Below are positions 10,403 through 20,219 of a DNA stretch of 64,000 nucleotides, piece by piece. Position 1 is the first letter of the stretch. Every line of letters starts with the position of its first letter. The notes beneath the pieces were generated by a model. It made no database searches, was not told the origin of the DNA, and worked only from the letters and a program-made list of their open reading frames with translations. A program made the translations under genes and the position numbers. This stretch comes from Talaromyces rugulosus (lineage: Eukaryota; Ascomycota; Eurotiomycetes; Eurotiales; Trichocomaceae), in the NCBI RefSeq assembly GCF_013368755.1, contig NC_049563.1, positions 2,976,001 to 3,040,000 on the forward strand, given 5' to 3'.

Positions 10403-12985
10403 CTATCTCTGCCTATGCGGTGTTGATTCCAGGTTGGTCAAATTCATCATCGGTTCTTGAACTAGTCCTGACCAAGCATCTAGGAAAGAATAATTCTCGT
10501 CGACCAAGAATTGACCAAACTCGTTCTGCAATGGGGATTGCGTGCTTTCATCAGATATAGAAGGTACAGCGTTATTGGGTAACAAATTGAGAAATGTTGT
10601 ACCATCTTCGGCTAGTTGCCGTGCAGAAGCATGGTTTCGGACTGTAGGAGAAGTAAGTGTTTTGCTCCATCTGCGAATCAGACAGACGAGCTCACCTAGT
10701 AGTGTTGATACCTGAATTATCTTTCTAAGGTATTTTGAACATCTCCTTACAATTCGAGTCTCTTTCCCTACAACATCCAATGCTTCGAGACCGGTCTGGA
10801 GGTACATGATCAATTCTGCTGCTGGTCTTGTTTGAACATCTGTCTCTTCCAAGGTTTGCAGGCAGATGACGCCGAATAAGATCAACGCAGAATTGAAAAC
10901 TGTTTCTCCTATCAGCAATCATCTTTGGCTTGTTTCACGTTCATACACACCGTAGTATGCTGTATACCACCAAGCAGGAAGCAGTTCCGATCTTGCCCCA
11001 ATCCTACGAATAATAGTAATCGTCTGAATACAAGAGTCTGCGCAGGCTTGTATCATAGTTTCTCCCACGGGTAATGAGCAGTTCATATGGTTAGAATGGA
11101 CGCTAGGCTTCCCAATTTCATCGAGGGAGTGCTCCAAGACCTTCCGGAAAAGAAGAGCTCGCACGTTGAGGAAGCGAAGCGTAAGTACTGTTTGGACCTT
11201 GGTGTGCGCCCAATTCTCCACATCCATATCTTCGATGGAATCCAGGGGTAGTAGCCCGGAGTCCGGGTGCAGCTGACTTTTCCACTGTGTCAAACCGTGA
11301 TCCAAATGAATTATTTTACTGAAAAGCTCATCCAGGCGAAGAGGGTGAGCAGAGACGATATTTTGGTTGTAAATGTCGCGAATGATATCGCCCTGTATGA
11401 TATAGAGTTTGCTATAGGCAGTTAGTGGATGATGTGATTTACAAAGGGTATGGGGACGTACATGCTTGGAATAAATATCAAGTCCAATGGCCCCGAATCA
11501 AGTCTTTGTGGAAGTTCAAAATTGGAATCGTCTTTTGGTAACTGTTCAAGCTCGATATCAAGCGGCAGCCCAATCTGTATCAATTCGTTATGGATAAGCG
11601 GTGGCCTCCCAAAGGTCGTACTGAATATCCTAAGTACAATTAGCGTGGTTGGATGTTTCTATTGACGTACTCGGGACAAACCGGTCAAGTATAATGCATG
11701 TATACCAGGTTCTCGTACGTACTTCCTGCTCGAATGCTGGTAACCTGGAGTTGATTTCTTTGGTATGGACACCGACTTGAAATGCAGCTTGCACAAGCAG
11801 GCCATGCAGTCTCCAAGTTTGCGCTGATCTTGACGTGCCTTGTAAGTATTGTGTCATGACTGTAAGTGCTTGTACTATTTACGGACATTAGCCTTAACTG
11901 CAAGCGATGAAAGGAGTGTATAATTGCCTACATGCTTCAAGGTTAGCTGTATTAGAAATAGTCCAGGGAGACAGAATTAAGGCTCTCTGGAAGAAGATGT
12001 CAGATTCCACCTCCCTCGATTTGACCTGATGTCCACTACCCCCGCCGAGAAGACTTGTGCTCATGGCTAGGATAGCGTTGAGGAGGCATAGCCATGATCT
12101 TCGCGTACCACTAAGCCTAACCAAGTCGAGGTCTTTAACCATCTGCGTAATATGACATTTTGAGAGATATGGAAAGAATTGGCCTGTGAAAGAGAAGAAA
12201 ACATCTATAAGTCTTAACATTTCAGTGCGTGATGGTAACTTGTAGGGATTAACAGGACTGCGGTCCCCTCTCCTCTGGGGGGTCGGAGATGGTGGTCGTG
12301 ACATCCTACCCGCCAGGTCTCGTGAAAAATCTCTACCGTCGGACATTGTGCCTGTCCCTGAAACCAGAGCTCTGGCAATGTTACTGAAAAATGACGAGTT
12401 GGACGATGGACCAAAAAATCCTGAACTGGATTCGTCTGCGAAAATGATGCTCCCCATTCCATCCACAGTGTCGTCCTGTGTCACAGATAGGAGGCCAGAC
12501 CCGGACTCTCCCCACTGAGTCCTCGGTTGCCGCTGTTGGAAAGCATCAAGTCTGGACATGGCTGATATAGAGGCGTCCTGTGCAGCCGATCCTCCCCTAG
12601 GGCTGCTGGCAGCAGGTTGGGCTGCGAACCGCACACTGGGCCCGTCGCCATTATCGCTGACCTGTTCCTTGTTCGCAATGGCACGCAGTAGGTCTTCGAA
12701 TTTCTGCATCCTCTTTTCCATTGACTGCATTTCCCTCGACTGGGCTCGAGGAGTTGGAACTGGACCTTTGTAGACACAGTCGAAGCCGAGATCATTGCAT
12801 GTTGCACAAATTGGGCGTGCGCCATTGCATCGAGATTTCCGAAACCTACAAGAGTTGCAGGCTAATGCCGTCCGCTGTCGCTTGTGGCCAGGAGCATCCT
12901 CATCGGAGGAAGAGGGCCGATTGCGTCTTGTAGCCCCGGATTTAGAGTGTTCTCCCTGCTCGGGTGGCCCGATCCACGAGGACAT
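10403..12985 (-). CDS. Zn(II)2Cys6 transcription factor with fungal-specific TF domain
   Basis: Five exons (11932-12985, 11682-11874, 11462-11629, 10951-11411, 10403-10899) sum to 790 residues. The DNA-binding cluster ACNSCRFRKSRCNGARPICA, continuing TCNDLGFDC, lies near residues 42-70 with C-x2-C-x6-C-x6-C-x2-C-x6-C spacing. A short heptad helix with EMQSMEKRMQKFEDLLRAI follows and could mediate dimerisation. The middle-homology region runs from about residue 250, with LQALTVMTQYLQGTSRSAQT, then RTRTWYTCIILDR and FSTTFGRPPLIHNEL. The gene borders the gentisate-type catabolic cluster and is the natural candidate for its pathway regulator. Two CGGGGAA sites (13140, 13172) lie upstream of its own ATG, which would suit autoregulation, though that is inference. 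Confidence 0.88.
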
Positions 12986-13547
12986 GTCTGTTTTCTTCTA
13001 CTGGCCAGTGGTGAAGAATCCCGATTTCCGACGAGGAAGCGAAAATTGAAGCCGACGCTACGGCTCAGGAGGTCGGAAAGCAGAGTGTAACCAGAATACA
13101 TCCGTCGGGGGAGGTTCGCATTTTATCCCAACCGAACTACGGGGAAAGTTTGTTGCTTTTAGGGTTCGGTGCGGGGAAGCGCTTGTTTCCTGCATTGGAC
13201 TAAGCGCCATTTTTGCAGCCAGCATCTCAGACTCTGGGGAAGCATGATTTTCTAATTTGCATTATTAGATAGTAAATCTCTCATGAATCCGATCCAATCG
13301 CATCCATTCCAGTCAACCAGCGACCATTTGGTGGCCGATTCTCGCTTAGTCAGCTTATGTTTAGGTCGTCATTGCCAAGTCGGAACCGGATGACATCCGG
13401 ATTGTTCCTCTGGGTCTATCATCGTCATTGCTATTCTGGGCTCTACGGCTCGCACTTGTCAGCCAAACATGCATCCTTCGAAGGATCTGAATCATTTGCT
13501 TTGAGTCGATAAAAAACATGCTAAGCTAGTTAGTCGATCTACTGTAT
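12986..13547. promoter_or_regulatory. promoter region of the Zn2Cys6 regulator
   Basis: No gene is seen. The region lies upstream of the regulator (minus strand) and downstream of the aldehyde dehydrogenase (minus strand). CGGGGAAA occurs at 13140-13147 and GCGGGGAAG at 13171-13179, similar to motifs in other promoters of the cluster. Confidence 0.4.
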
Positions 13548-15032
13548 TCATAGTTTTACATGTACCGCCTTGCGCTGCGTCAATTCAACCATCTCCTCGA
13601 AACAGTCTTCTCTTCCTATACCGGATTGCTTGTATCCCCCCCAGGGCATTGATATGAAATGCGAAGCCGAAGTATTAACCCACACAGTACCCGCCTCGAT
13701 GCGTCTGATTGCCTTTTGTGCCGTCGTTATATTCGACGTGTATACCGCTCCTGTGAGGCCATATTCGACAGCATTGACGTGTCCAAACATCTCCTCCTCG
13801 TCTGACCATTTCAACACCGACATGACTGGGCCAAAGATCTCCTCCATGGCGATGGTCATGCTCTGCTTAACGTCTGCGAAGATTGTGGGGAGTACAAAAT
13901 ATCCTCCCTTCGTGTCTTCAGTGCTGGGCGGTTCCCCTCCAGTGACAAGTCGAGCGCCTTCTTCCTTGCCGATTTCGATATATCGCAGGACTCGGTCTTG
14001 GGCAGCTTTACTCACGAGCGATCCCATAGTCGTCGCCGGATTCAGAGGATTTCCGGGTTTGTAAGACTGGTTTAACTGAGCTGTGACCAGGTCCAAAACT
14101 TTGTCGTGGAGGGAGTCGTGCAAGAACACTCGTGACGTTGATCCACAAGATTGACCACACCATGCCCAGTTCATACCAGCCACGATTCCATCTACTAGTT
14201 TACTAATATCTGCATCAGGATACGCAATCAGCGCATTTTTCCCCCCGAGCTCGAACCCTGTTATCTTGAGCGAGTCGGCAGCTGCTTTCTGAATGGCGCG
14301 ACCCACTGGTAAACTGCCAACCAGCGTTACCTTTCTGACGATGGGATGTGTCGACAAGGTCTTTCCGCAGTCAATGCCACCCGAAAGCACGTTCAATACG
14401 CCCGGAGGGAAGATGTGTCCCACCAATTCCATGAACCGAAGCGCAGACAAGGGCGCTTGTTCGGGTGATTTGATGACCACGGTGTTACCCATGGCAAGAG
14501 CAGGAGCCATCCTGTTTCCAGTAAACATCAACGGATGGTTCGACGCCACCAATCTTGCCACTACTCCAAGAGGCTCCCGTACAGTATAATTGAAAGTTTC
14601 GTCTCCGAGGTGATTGGTCTCGCCCACAACAGCAGGAATTAGACCGGCGAACATGTCAAGGTGCTCCGCCGTAAAATGGGCATCTGCCGCCATGATCGTG
14701 ATGGGGCTACCAGTATTCGCCGCGTCAAGAACGGCGAGCTCGACGGCATGGTCTCGAAGTATCTGGGCGGCCTTTTTCAACAGTTTTCCGCGCTGCAAAG
14801 GTGGCGTTGCTTTCCACGAAGGAAATGCTGCTTGCGCCGCCTCCAATGCCGCTTCGGTATCCTTTGCACCTGCAAAGGCGACTTTCGTAATCACAGAACC
14901 ATCACCGGGGCTGAAGGTTTCAACGTACTGCCCGTCAACGGGCTTGTGCCAGGTGCCATTATAGTATAGGCCTAAGTTCTTCGGTAAACACTCCTCGAGC
15001 TTTGGCAGTGTGCTTGGCAAAGGGATGTTCAT
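13548..15032 (-). CDS. NAD(P)-dependent aldehyde dehydrogenase
   Basis: An intronless 494-residue ALDH when started at the ATG at 15032 (MNIPLPSTLP); the reading frame stays open to 15197 but that extension is not family-like. ALDH hallmarks are all visible: SNHPLMF with the catalytic Asn near 165, the GFELGGKN motif with the general-base Glu at about 261, and GQSCGS with the nucleophilic Cys at about 296. The dinucleotide-binding TLVGSLPVGRAI sits near 236-248, and EEIFGPVMSVLKW and PWGGYKQSGIGRE are near the C-terminus. It oxidises an aldehyde to a carboxylate. It shares a 390-bp divergent promoter with gentisate 1,2-dioxygenase, so the substrate is probably an aromatic aldehyde of that pathway (hydroxybenzaldehyde or gentisaldehyde), an inference from context. 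Confidence 0.92.
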   Translation of the reverse strand: MNIPLPSTLPKLEECLPKNLGLYYNGTWHKPVDGQYVETFSPGDGSVITKVAFAGAKDTEAALEAAQAAFPSWKATPPLQRGKLLKKAAQILRDHAVELAVLDAANTGSPITIMAADAHFTAEHLDMFAGLIPAVVGETNHLGDETFNYTVREPLGVVARLVASNHPLMFTGNRMAPALAMGNTVVIKSPEQAPLSALRFMELVGHIFPPGVLNVLSGGIDCGKTLSTHPIVRKVTLVGSLPVGRAIQKAAADSLKITGFELGGKNALIAYPDADISKLVDGIVAGMNWAWCGQSCGSTSRVFLHDSLHDKVLDLVTAQLNQSYKPGNPLNPATTMGSLVSKAAQDRVLRYIEIGKEEGARLVTGGEPPSTEDTKGGYFVLPTIFADVKQSMTIAMEEIFGPVMSVLKWSDEEEMFGHVNAVEYGLTGAVYTSNITTAQKAIRRIEAGTVWVNTSASHFISMPWGGYKQSGIGREDCFEEMVELTQRKAVHVKL

Positions 15033-15422
15033 TATGATCGAAAATGTCTGTGGTAGAGTGATTTTGTGGATGTTATTCGTCGCTGCAGTGAGTCGGCCTC
15101 TTAAGCCAGCAGATTGATATGTAGAAGAGCTTTTGAAAGGGTTAGGGTTACTAAACGGAGGGCGTTCCGATATACCCGGCCCGCGCGGCTGATGCACTTG
15201 AGGCCGAGCCAGGAAAGTATTGCGACGGATATACGCGAACTAAACGTCATGGTACATACTTTTTGCGAAATAGTATGCTGCGGATCACAGACACCTGGAA
15301 ACGCGCAAAGCGGTCGTTATATCGCAAAGATTCCCTGTGTGGTCAATATCCTTCCCTGCTCTATTAGGCCAGCATCAAGATCTTTCACCCGTTGCCAATT
15401 TTAAACACATCTTCTACACAAA
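15033..15422. promoter_or_regulatory. divergent promoter of aldehyde dehydrogenase and gentisate dioxygenase
   Basis: These 390 bp separate two divergent ATGs. It contains CGG-N8-CCG (15156-15169) and the 12-mer CCGATATACCCG (15167-15178), which recurs exactly in the P450/aldo-keto reductase promoter at 32303-32314. A related CGGATATACGCG lies near 15226. Such CGG/CCG triplets suit Zn2Cys6 dimers. Confidence 0.5.
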
Positions 15423-16460
15423 ATGTCTGCAATAAACACATTGACATCTACCAATGACAATATTGACGGCGAAACGGTGGTAAATGGAGAAACGGAAACC
15501 AAAGCATTCTATGAATTGCTGCCCTCTAAAAATGTCGAGCCACTATGGCTCAAACTCGAAAAGTTCGTTCCTCCTAAACCAAATCCAGTCTCCGTCCCAG
15601 CCATCTGGCGATACAAAGAGATCCTTCCATCCTTGATGGAAGCAGGCCGCATCGTTCCAGTAGAAGAGGCTGAACGTCGAGTTCTCATGCTCGTCAACCC
15701 AGCCATGAAATCCCCACACACTACCGACACCATCTACGGCGGTCTTCAAATCGTCCTTCCGGGAGAAATTGCTCCTGCTCACCGGCACTCGGCGTTTGCC
15801 TTGCGCTTCATCATCGAAAGCACCAAGGGATACACTGCTGTTGAAGGAGAAAAGGTTATGATGAAGCGAGGGGATGTTATTCTCACTCCAAGTTGGCATT
15901 GGCATGATCATGGTAATGAGGGTGACGATCCGGTGATCTGGCTTGATGGTCTAGATCTACCGCTTTTCGGAACTTTCAAGCTGAATTTTTTCAATGGCTA
16001 CCCAGAGCCCAAGTACCCGAGTCATTTGGTTGACAACTGTGCTTCACAATTCCCCTGGGAGTCGGTGGAGAAGGCGTTGAAGGAAGTGAAAGGTGGCTAT
16101 GCGCGATATGATTACAAGCATGCAGACGGACGGCATTTGTCAAGAACCTTATCTGCACAAGCAGAAAGGCTTTCTCCGAACCGTTCATCGCCGGAAATTC
16201 AAGAGACAGTATCGTTCGTGTATCATGTTATGGGGGGTGATGGATTTTCTGTGATCCGGGTACCGGGGGAGAATGAGTCGCGTAAGATTGAGTGGACTAC
16301 CAAAGATACGTTTGCTATTCCTGCATGGAGCAGTGTTGTACATACCAATACCTCTCGGGATGGAAAGGATGCGTTTTTGGCTGCTATCAATGATCGCCCT
16401 ATGGTTGAGGCATTGGGTTTGATGAGGAATGCCGCGACGTTCACAGGTCTAGTCGAGTAG
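15423..16460 (+). CDS. gentisate 1,2-dioxygenase (bicupin)
   Basis: An intronless 345-residue bicupin enzyme. Gentisate 1,2-dioxygenase opens the ring of 2,5-dihydroxybenzoate with O2, giving maleylpyruvate. The first cupin carries the Fe(II) ligands in APAHRHSAFALRFI (His120 and His122), then PSWHWHDHGNE (His159-His163 region), typical of the family. The segment IWRYKEILPSLMEAGRIVPV and the RRVLMLVNPAM block preceding the cupin are also characteristic. The second cupin (about 245-340) is degenerate, with VYHVMGGDGFSVIRV and WSSVVHTNTS. The length is usual for the family. The neighbouring FAA-hydrolase-family gene would act later in the same pathway. The start is favoured by an A at -3 (acaaaATG). 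Confidence 0.93.
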   Translation: MSAINTLTSTNDNIDGETVVNGETETKAFYELLPSKNVEPLWLKLEKFVPPKPNPVSVPAIWRYKEILPSLMEAGRIVPVEEAERRVLMLVNPAMKSPHTTDTIYGGLQIVLPGEIAPAHRHSAFALRFIIESTKGYTAVEGEKVMMKRGDVILTPSWHWHDHGNEGDDPVIWLDGLDLPLFGTFKLNFFNGYPEPKYPSHLVDNCASQFPWESVEKALKEVKGGYARYDYKHADGRHLSRTLSAQAERLSPNRSSPEIQETVSFVYHVMGGDGFSVIRVPGENESRKIEWTTKDTFAIPAWSSVVHTNTSRDGKDAFLAAINDRPMVEALGLMRNAATFTGLVE

Positions 16461-16759
16461 TCCATTCCTTGCGAATAATCAATATTATGGATGTATTTCA
16501 CCTGAGACTTCGTGCACTACGGCATAGCCCAGTTCTATAGAGTACTCCATAATTTAATTTTGAGCGACTTCTCTGGGCTTACGGCAGCCTCATGTAGCTG
16601 TAGATCGGATTCCATCACAAAGAAACGGCTTGCCAGAGCGACAGACACTCGATGCCCCCAAAACCATATTATAATGCAAAACTACTTCATATGATATTTG
16701 TAGAATTGAAATGTGTTCACAGATAACTCGATACACAAAAACACCCCATATATGAGTAC

Positions 16760-17744
16760 TTATTCTTCGTCACATTTGTACAACTCGGTCGCTTCCACTT
16801 CTCGACGCCACAAACCCCAAGCTCTGCTCCAAGCGGTCTGAACCATTGCCCCTGTATCTTCCAGCTCATCGTCTCTCAGATACTGAACTTCCGTGTCTTT
16901 GCCGCCACTAAAATGTGCGAGCCCTAAACTTGTTGTCTGGATCGCAGCGTTCTCCCTGGCATATACGGCCCTGTATATTGCGTCTTCGGGACTAGACCCG
17001 GCAACTGTATAACCATGACCACGCATTAGCACGATCGAATGATCGGGTGCGGTACTAGACGCAGATGTCGATGCAGAACCAGGTTTTGATAAATACTCTG
17101 CGAGCTCGCCCCCAAGTCTGGCATTCCGAATTAGTAGATCCCGAACATCGTCCAACGCGTAGTGCTTGGAAATATCAAAGACAGGTACGTCCCGGCCTAT
17201 TTGAGCAATGTTTGTCAATTTATTGAACTGAAGAAATTATAGAACTATGGAGACAACATGGGACTTACCTATGAACCCGGCCATGTGGATACAGGGCCGT
17301 AAGAGTGACGATGTGATTGTGTAGGGAATTATCTCTGGAGCGTGACTGTGAATCACTCCGTTGACCTCTGGAAAACGCTTGTATATCTCGCTATGGATGT
17401 AGCGCTCCACATAGCCAGGCGGACTATTTGAGTCCACTGGAGAAGCATCCACCACGCGGTATTGAACCAGATCCTTTGGCGAAGACACATTTGCTGGAGC
17501 AGTATTGCGTGGCATTATAAATACTTCAGGATTGGTTGGGTGACGGGCAGAGAGGTGCCCAAACGCGTCTAGAACTCTACACCCAAGAACATTTCTTAAT
17601 GCCGTTCGAACATGGAAACTGGAGGTTTAGTTCTGTTTCTCACCCATTATAATGCAAAATATGACTGCCTGTGATGCAGGTGTGATAAATGCTTTGTAGC
17701 TTCTCCGAGTCAGAAGTCACTGCTAGTTTTGGCTGGTTAGCCAT
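16760..17744 (-). CDS. class II aldolase/adducin-domain protein
   Basis: Three exons (17644-17744, 17269-17576, 16760-17196) give 281 residues. The fold is that of class II aldolases and L-fuculose-1-phosphate-aldolase-like proteins. VLDAFGHLSARHPTNPEVFI is the family N-terminal block, GVIHSHAPEIIPYTI carries the zinc-binding His pair, and SIVLMRGHGYTVAGSSPEDAI contains the third His. An acidic residue such as the Glu in YIHSEIYKR may act in catalysis. Many fungal aromatic-degradation clusters include such a protein; it could act as a decarboxylase, dehydratase or aldolase on a ring-cleavage product, but the reaction is not shown by sequence. Divergent from the GFA-family gene with 302 bp between starts. 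Splice junctions restore NGVLDAF and AGFIGRDV. Confidence 0.8.
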
Positions 17745-18046
17745 CGGAACCCCTGTTATGAAAAGTGGGTGGGCGTAATAATAATGAGACGGAAAAAGAC
17801 AAAAGCTATGTGACAGCTGGAATGTGGATTAACATTGCGTCTAATTTGTTCAGCAACTTAAATCATTGTTTCAAGCCAATCGATTTGCAGTCGGGTGTCG
17901 CGGGACTCATACCGATACTCGGGGAACATGAAATTATTTCCAGGGAACCAGGCAAAAAAATAGCCGGCCTCAAAATATGCCCCTTGATCACTTTGAATCT
18001 ATATTCTCATGAATACAATTGCGAGGAACAATACTTTCACACAATC
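17745..18046. promoter_or_regulatory. divergent promoter of class II aldolase-like and GFA genes
   Basis: This 302-bp spacer contains CCGATACTCGGGGAACA (17912-17928), combining the two motifs seen in other promoters of the cluster. No gene is supported inside it. Confidence 0.4.
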
Positions 18047-18529
18047 ATGGCTGTAGTACTTGGAGCCTGCCTATGCGGAGGCATCACATTCGAAGTATCC
18101 GGCTCACCCGAGGCTGTATTGCAGTGCTACTGCAATCATTGTCAAAAGAATGCCGGCGGGCCGTTTCAAATTGTAAGTGTCACGATTCATCCCACGAATA
18201 TAGTATTTAACGACTCTACAGGTTGCCAAATATGATAAAGACTTGGTTAACATAAAGACGGGCACGGATTTGCTAAAACACTATGTCCTCACGGATACTC
18301 AGAGTGGTTACCCCAAGCATAAAGTATTTTGCAGTGCATGTGGATGTACTGTGTGGACGGTTCCTATGAGACATGGTGATGTATATCGTATCGTACGGGT
18401 TACTTTGCTTGAGGATGGGTGAGTGAAGAGTTCAGCGAGACTTACAGGAAGAAGACTGACTACAAGACCAGGTTGAAGAAGTTTAAACCGGATAAAGTTT
18501 TGTTCGAGGAGAGAAAGCTAGATGAATAG
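18047..18529 (+). CDS. GFA/CENP-V family zinc protein
   Basis: Three exons (18047-18172, 18222-18418, 18472-18529) give 126 residues. The Mss4-like fold of the glutathione-dependent formaldehyde-activating (GFA) family is shown by zinc cysteines in GACLCGGITFEVSG, CYCNHCQKNAGGPFQI and FCSACGCTVWTVPMRHGDVY, near residues 7-9, 29-34 and 79-84. Some members bind glutathione or similar thiols; for most, the activity is unproven. In this cluster it might handle a glutathione or aldehyde adduct, including the isomerisation step missing between the dioxygenase and the hydrolase, but that is speculation. The start at 18047 gives the family N-terminus; a longer in-frame ORF begins upstream without family features. 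Confidence 0.82.
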
Positions 18530-18657
18530 ATGGGTCCATAACATATACTGTAAAGCCTTCATATACAAGAATTCTAAATTGGGAAGCCTAGTTTATATAT
18601 GTCGACATTCTGTTGTCATTTCTACTTACTATTGCTCTATTATCGTGTATAATGTAA

Positions 18658-19587
18658 TCACTCGAACCGCATTCTGTTTTTAATGCTGCCCAACTGTTCA
18701 ATCTTTACCTCGACCACTTGTCCGTCTTCAAGGAATACCTGAGGATTTCTCCCCATTCCCACTCCTGATGGAGTCCCTGTCATAACTACTGTCCCTTTCT
18801 CGAGTGTCGTGCCCTGACTGATGAATGAAACCACCTTTTCAACCCCAAACAGAAGATCCGAGGTGTTCGAGTCCTGCATTACCTCTCCATCTACCAATGT
18901 CTGAAGTGCTAGATTATCTGCGTTGCCCAGCACCTTGGGAGACACCAAAACCGAACCCAGTGGCGCCCACTTGTCGAATCCCTTACTGAAGCACCATTGC
19001 GGAACACCACCTGCGTATGCAGGATCTCGTTGCCACTTGCGAGAAGAAACGTCGTTAGATACTACATAGCCAGCAACGTAATCGAGTGCCTCGTGTTCTT
19101 GAATGTTTTTGCCGGTCTTGCCAATGACAATGCAGAGCTCCCCTTCCCAGTCGATTTGATGATCTTGACAGACCTTGGGAATGGGAATATCTTCGTCGTG
19201 GCTCGCTATCGAAGTCTTTGGTTTGATGAAGAATGACGGGAAAGGTGGAGGCGTCCGACCGGCTTCCTGGACTTTTGAAATTCTCAGTATTACTATGGAA
19301 GACCATATTTCCATCTCTGTCAACTTACTGTGCTTCACATAGTTCAATCCGATGCATTTTATTATCGGAACATCGTTGGGATATAACAGCGGCAGTAGTA
19401 GCTTGACTGTTGTTGTTTCTTGAAATGTAGGTTCTAAATCGAAAGGCCCATCACCAGCCAAAACCTTTGCTGAAAGCCTCCCTTGCTCGAGAAGCACCTT
19501 CACGTCATCTGCATTATCAACAACAGGCTCCCCGAATTGCACCCGTCCTGCCTTGTCCTCAAATCGTATCAGCCTTAGCCAGGACAT
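18658..19587 (-). CDS. fumarylacetoacetate hydrolase family protein, probable fumarylpyruvate hydrolase
   Basis: Two exons (19329-19587, 18658-19271) give 290 residues. IKCIGLNYVKHIQEAGRTPP leads into SFFIKPKTSIASHDEDIPIP. The metal-binding core DWEGELCIVIGKTGKNI supplies family acidic residues, followed by YVAGYVVSNDVSSRKWQRDP and, near the C-terminus, TGTPSGVGMGRNPQVFLEDG. The family cleaves C-C bonds of acylpyruvates. Next to gentisate dioxygenase, the likely reaction is fumarylpyruvate (or maleylpyruvate) to pyruvate plus fumarate or maleate. The intron at 19272-19328 is exactly 57 nt and has no stop, so retention would insert 19 residues. It lies between the invariant KH and the family QEAG, and the GTAAGT..AAAAG borders support splicing. 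Confidence 0.88.
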   Translation of the reverse strand: MSWLRLIRFEDKAGRVQFGEPVVDNADDVKVLLEQGRLSAKVLAGDGPFDLEPTFQETTTVKLLLPLLYPNDVPIIKCIGLNYVKHSKLTEMEIWSSIVILRISKVQEAGRTPPPFPSFFIKPKTSIASHDEDIPIPKVCQDHQIDWEGELCIVIGKTGKNIQEHEALDYVAGYVVSNDVSSRKWQRDPAYAGGVPQWCFSKGFDKWAPLGSVLVSPKVLGNADNLALQTLVDGEVMQDSNTSDLLFGVEKVVSFISQGTTLEKGTVVMTGTPSGVGMGRNPQVFLEDGQVVEVKIEQLGSIKNRMRFE

Positions 19588-20219
19588 TTTTGTTCTGTTC
19601 CTAGCTTGAGAATGTATTCAACACCCGAAATTGACGGAGCGGAAGTTTGAGTCTATTTGTACATCAGCGATAGATGTCGAGATCCTGTAGAAGGTTTAAA
19701 ATCTCATTTCGGTAAAACGGCAAAGCCGGCAGCCACGTAGGCATGGAGAAAGCAGCAATCGGAAGCCGGTATATGAAAGCCGTTATGCGCGGGTAGTGCT
19801 CCAAAATAGTGATGATTAGAATTGAGAACCCGGGCAAGTCGGATATATTCGCCATCTGCTATTACTCAGCCTTCGCGGTACATACTGCATGGCTCGGGGA
19901 ACTAGATTAGATGAAATTGCAGCTTCCACGCATATAGGGTCAGAATTTCCACCAATGATAATCTGAGATAATTCTAATATGCTCGAATTAAGTGGGATAT
20001 TAGCACCACAAAATTTGAAGTTCTGCTTAGAGCAACTACTCTTCTCGGGAAATGTGTATTTACAAAGATCATGCATGTATTTATTGGTAGAGTGCTATGG
20101 GGTGCCTGGTTCAATGCCGGCTTTCATGTAGAGACACAACACTCAAAAAGTTCCTAAAAAAAACATGGATCGAGCTTCTTAAAATGCTGAAACTGGGCAG
20201 TAAGAATATACAGTCTCAT
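19588..20219. other. intergenic, nothing recognised
   Basis: This 632-bp spacer separates the metallo-beta-lactamase-fold gene and the FAA-hydrolase gene, both on the minus strand. Short ORFs here have no family features. Confidence 0.45.

Noticed and set aside
12558..12773. Plus-strand ORF inside the transcription factor gene
   Set aside because: It is the antisense shadow of the well-supported Zn2Cys6 gene.
13570..14064. Long plus-strand ORFs opposite the aldehyde dehydrogenase
   Set aside because: They are antisense to a complete ALDH with all active-site motifs.
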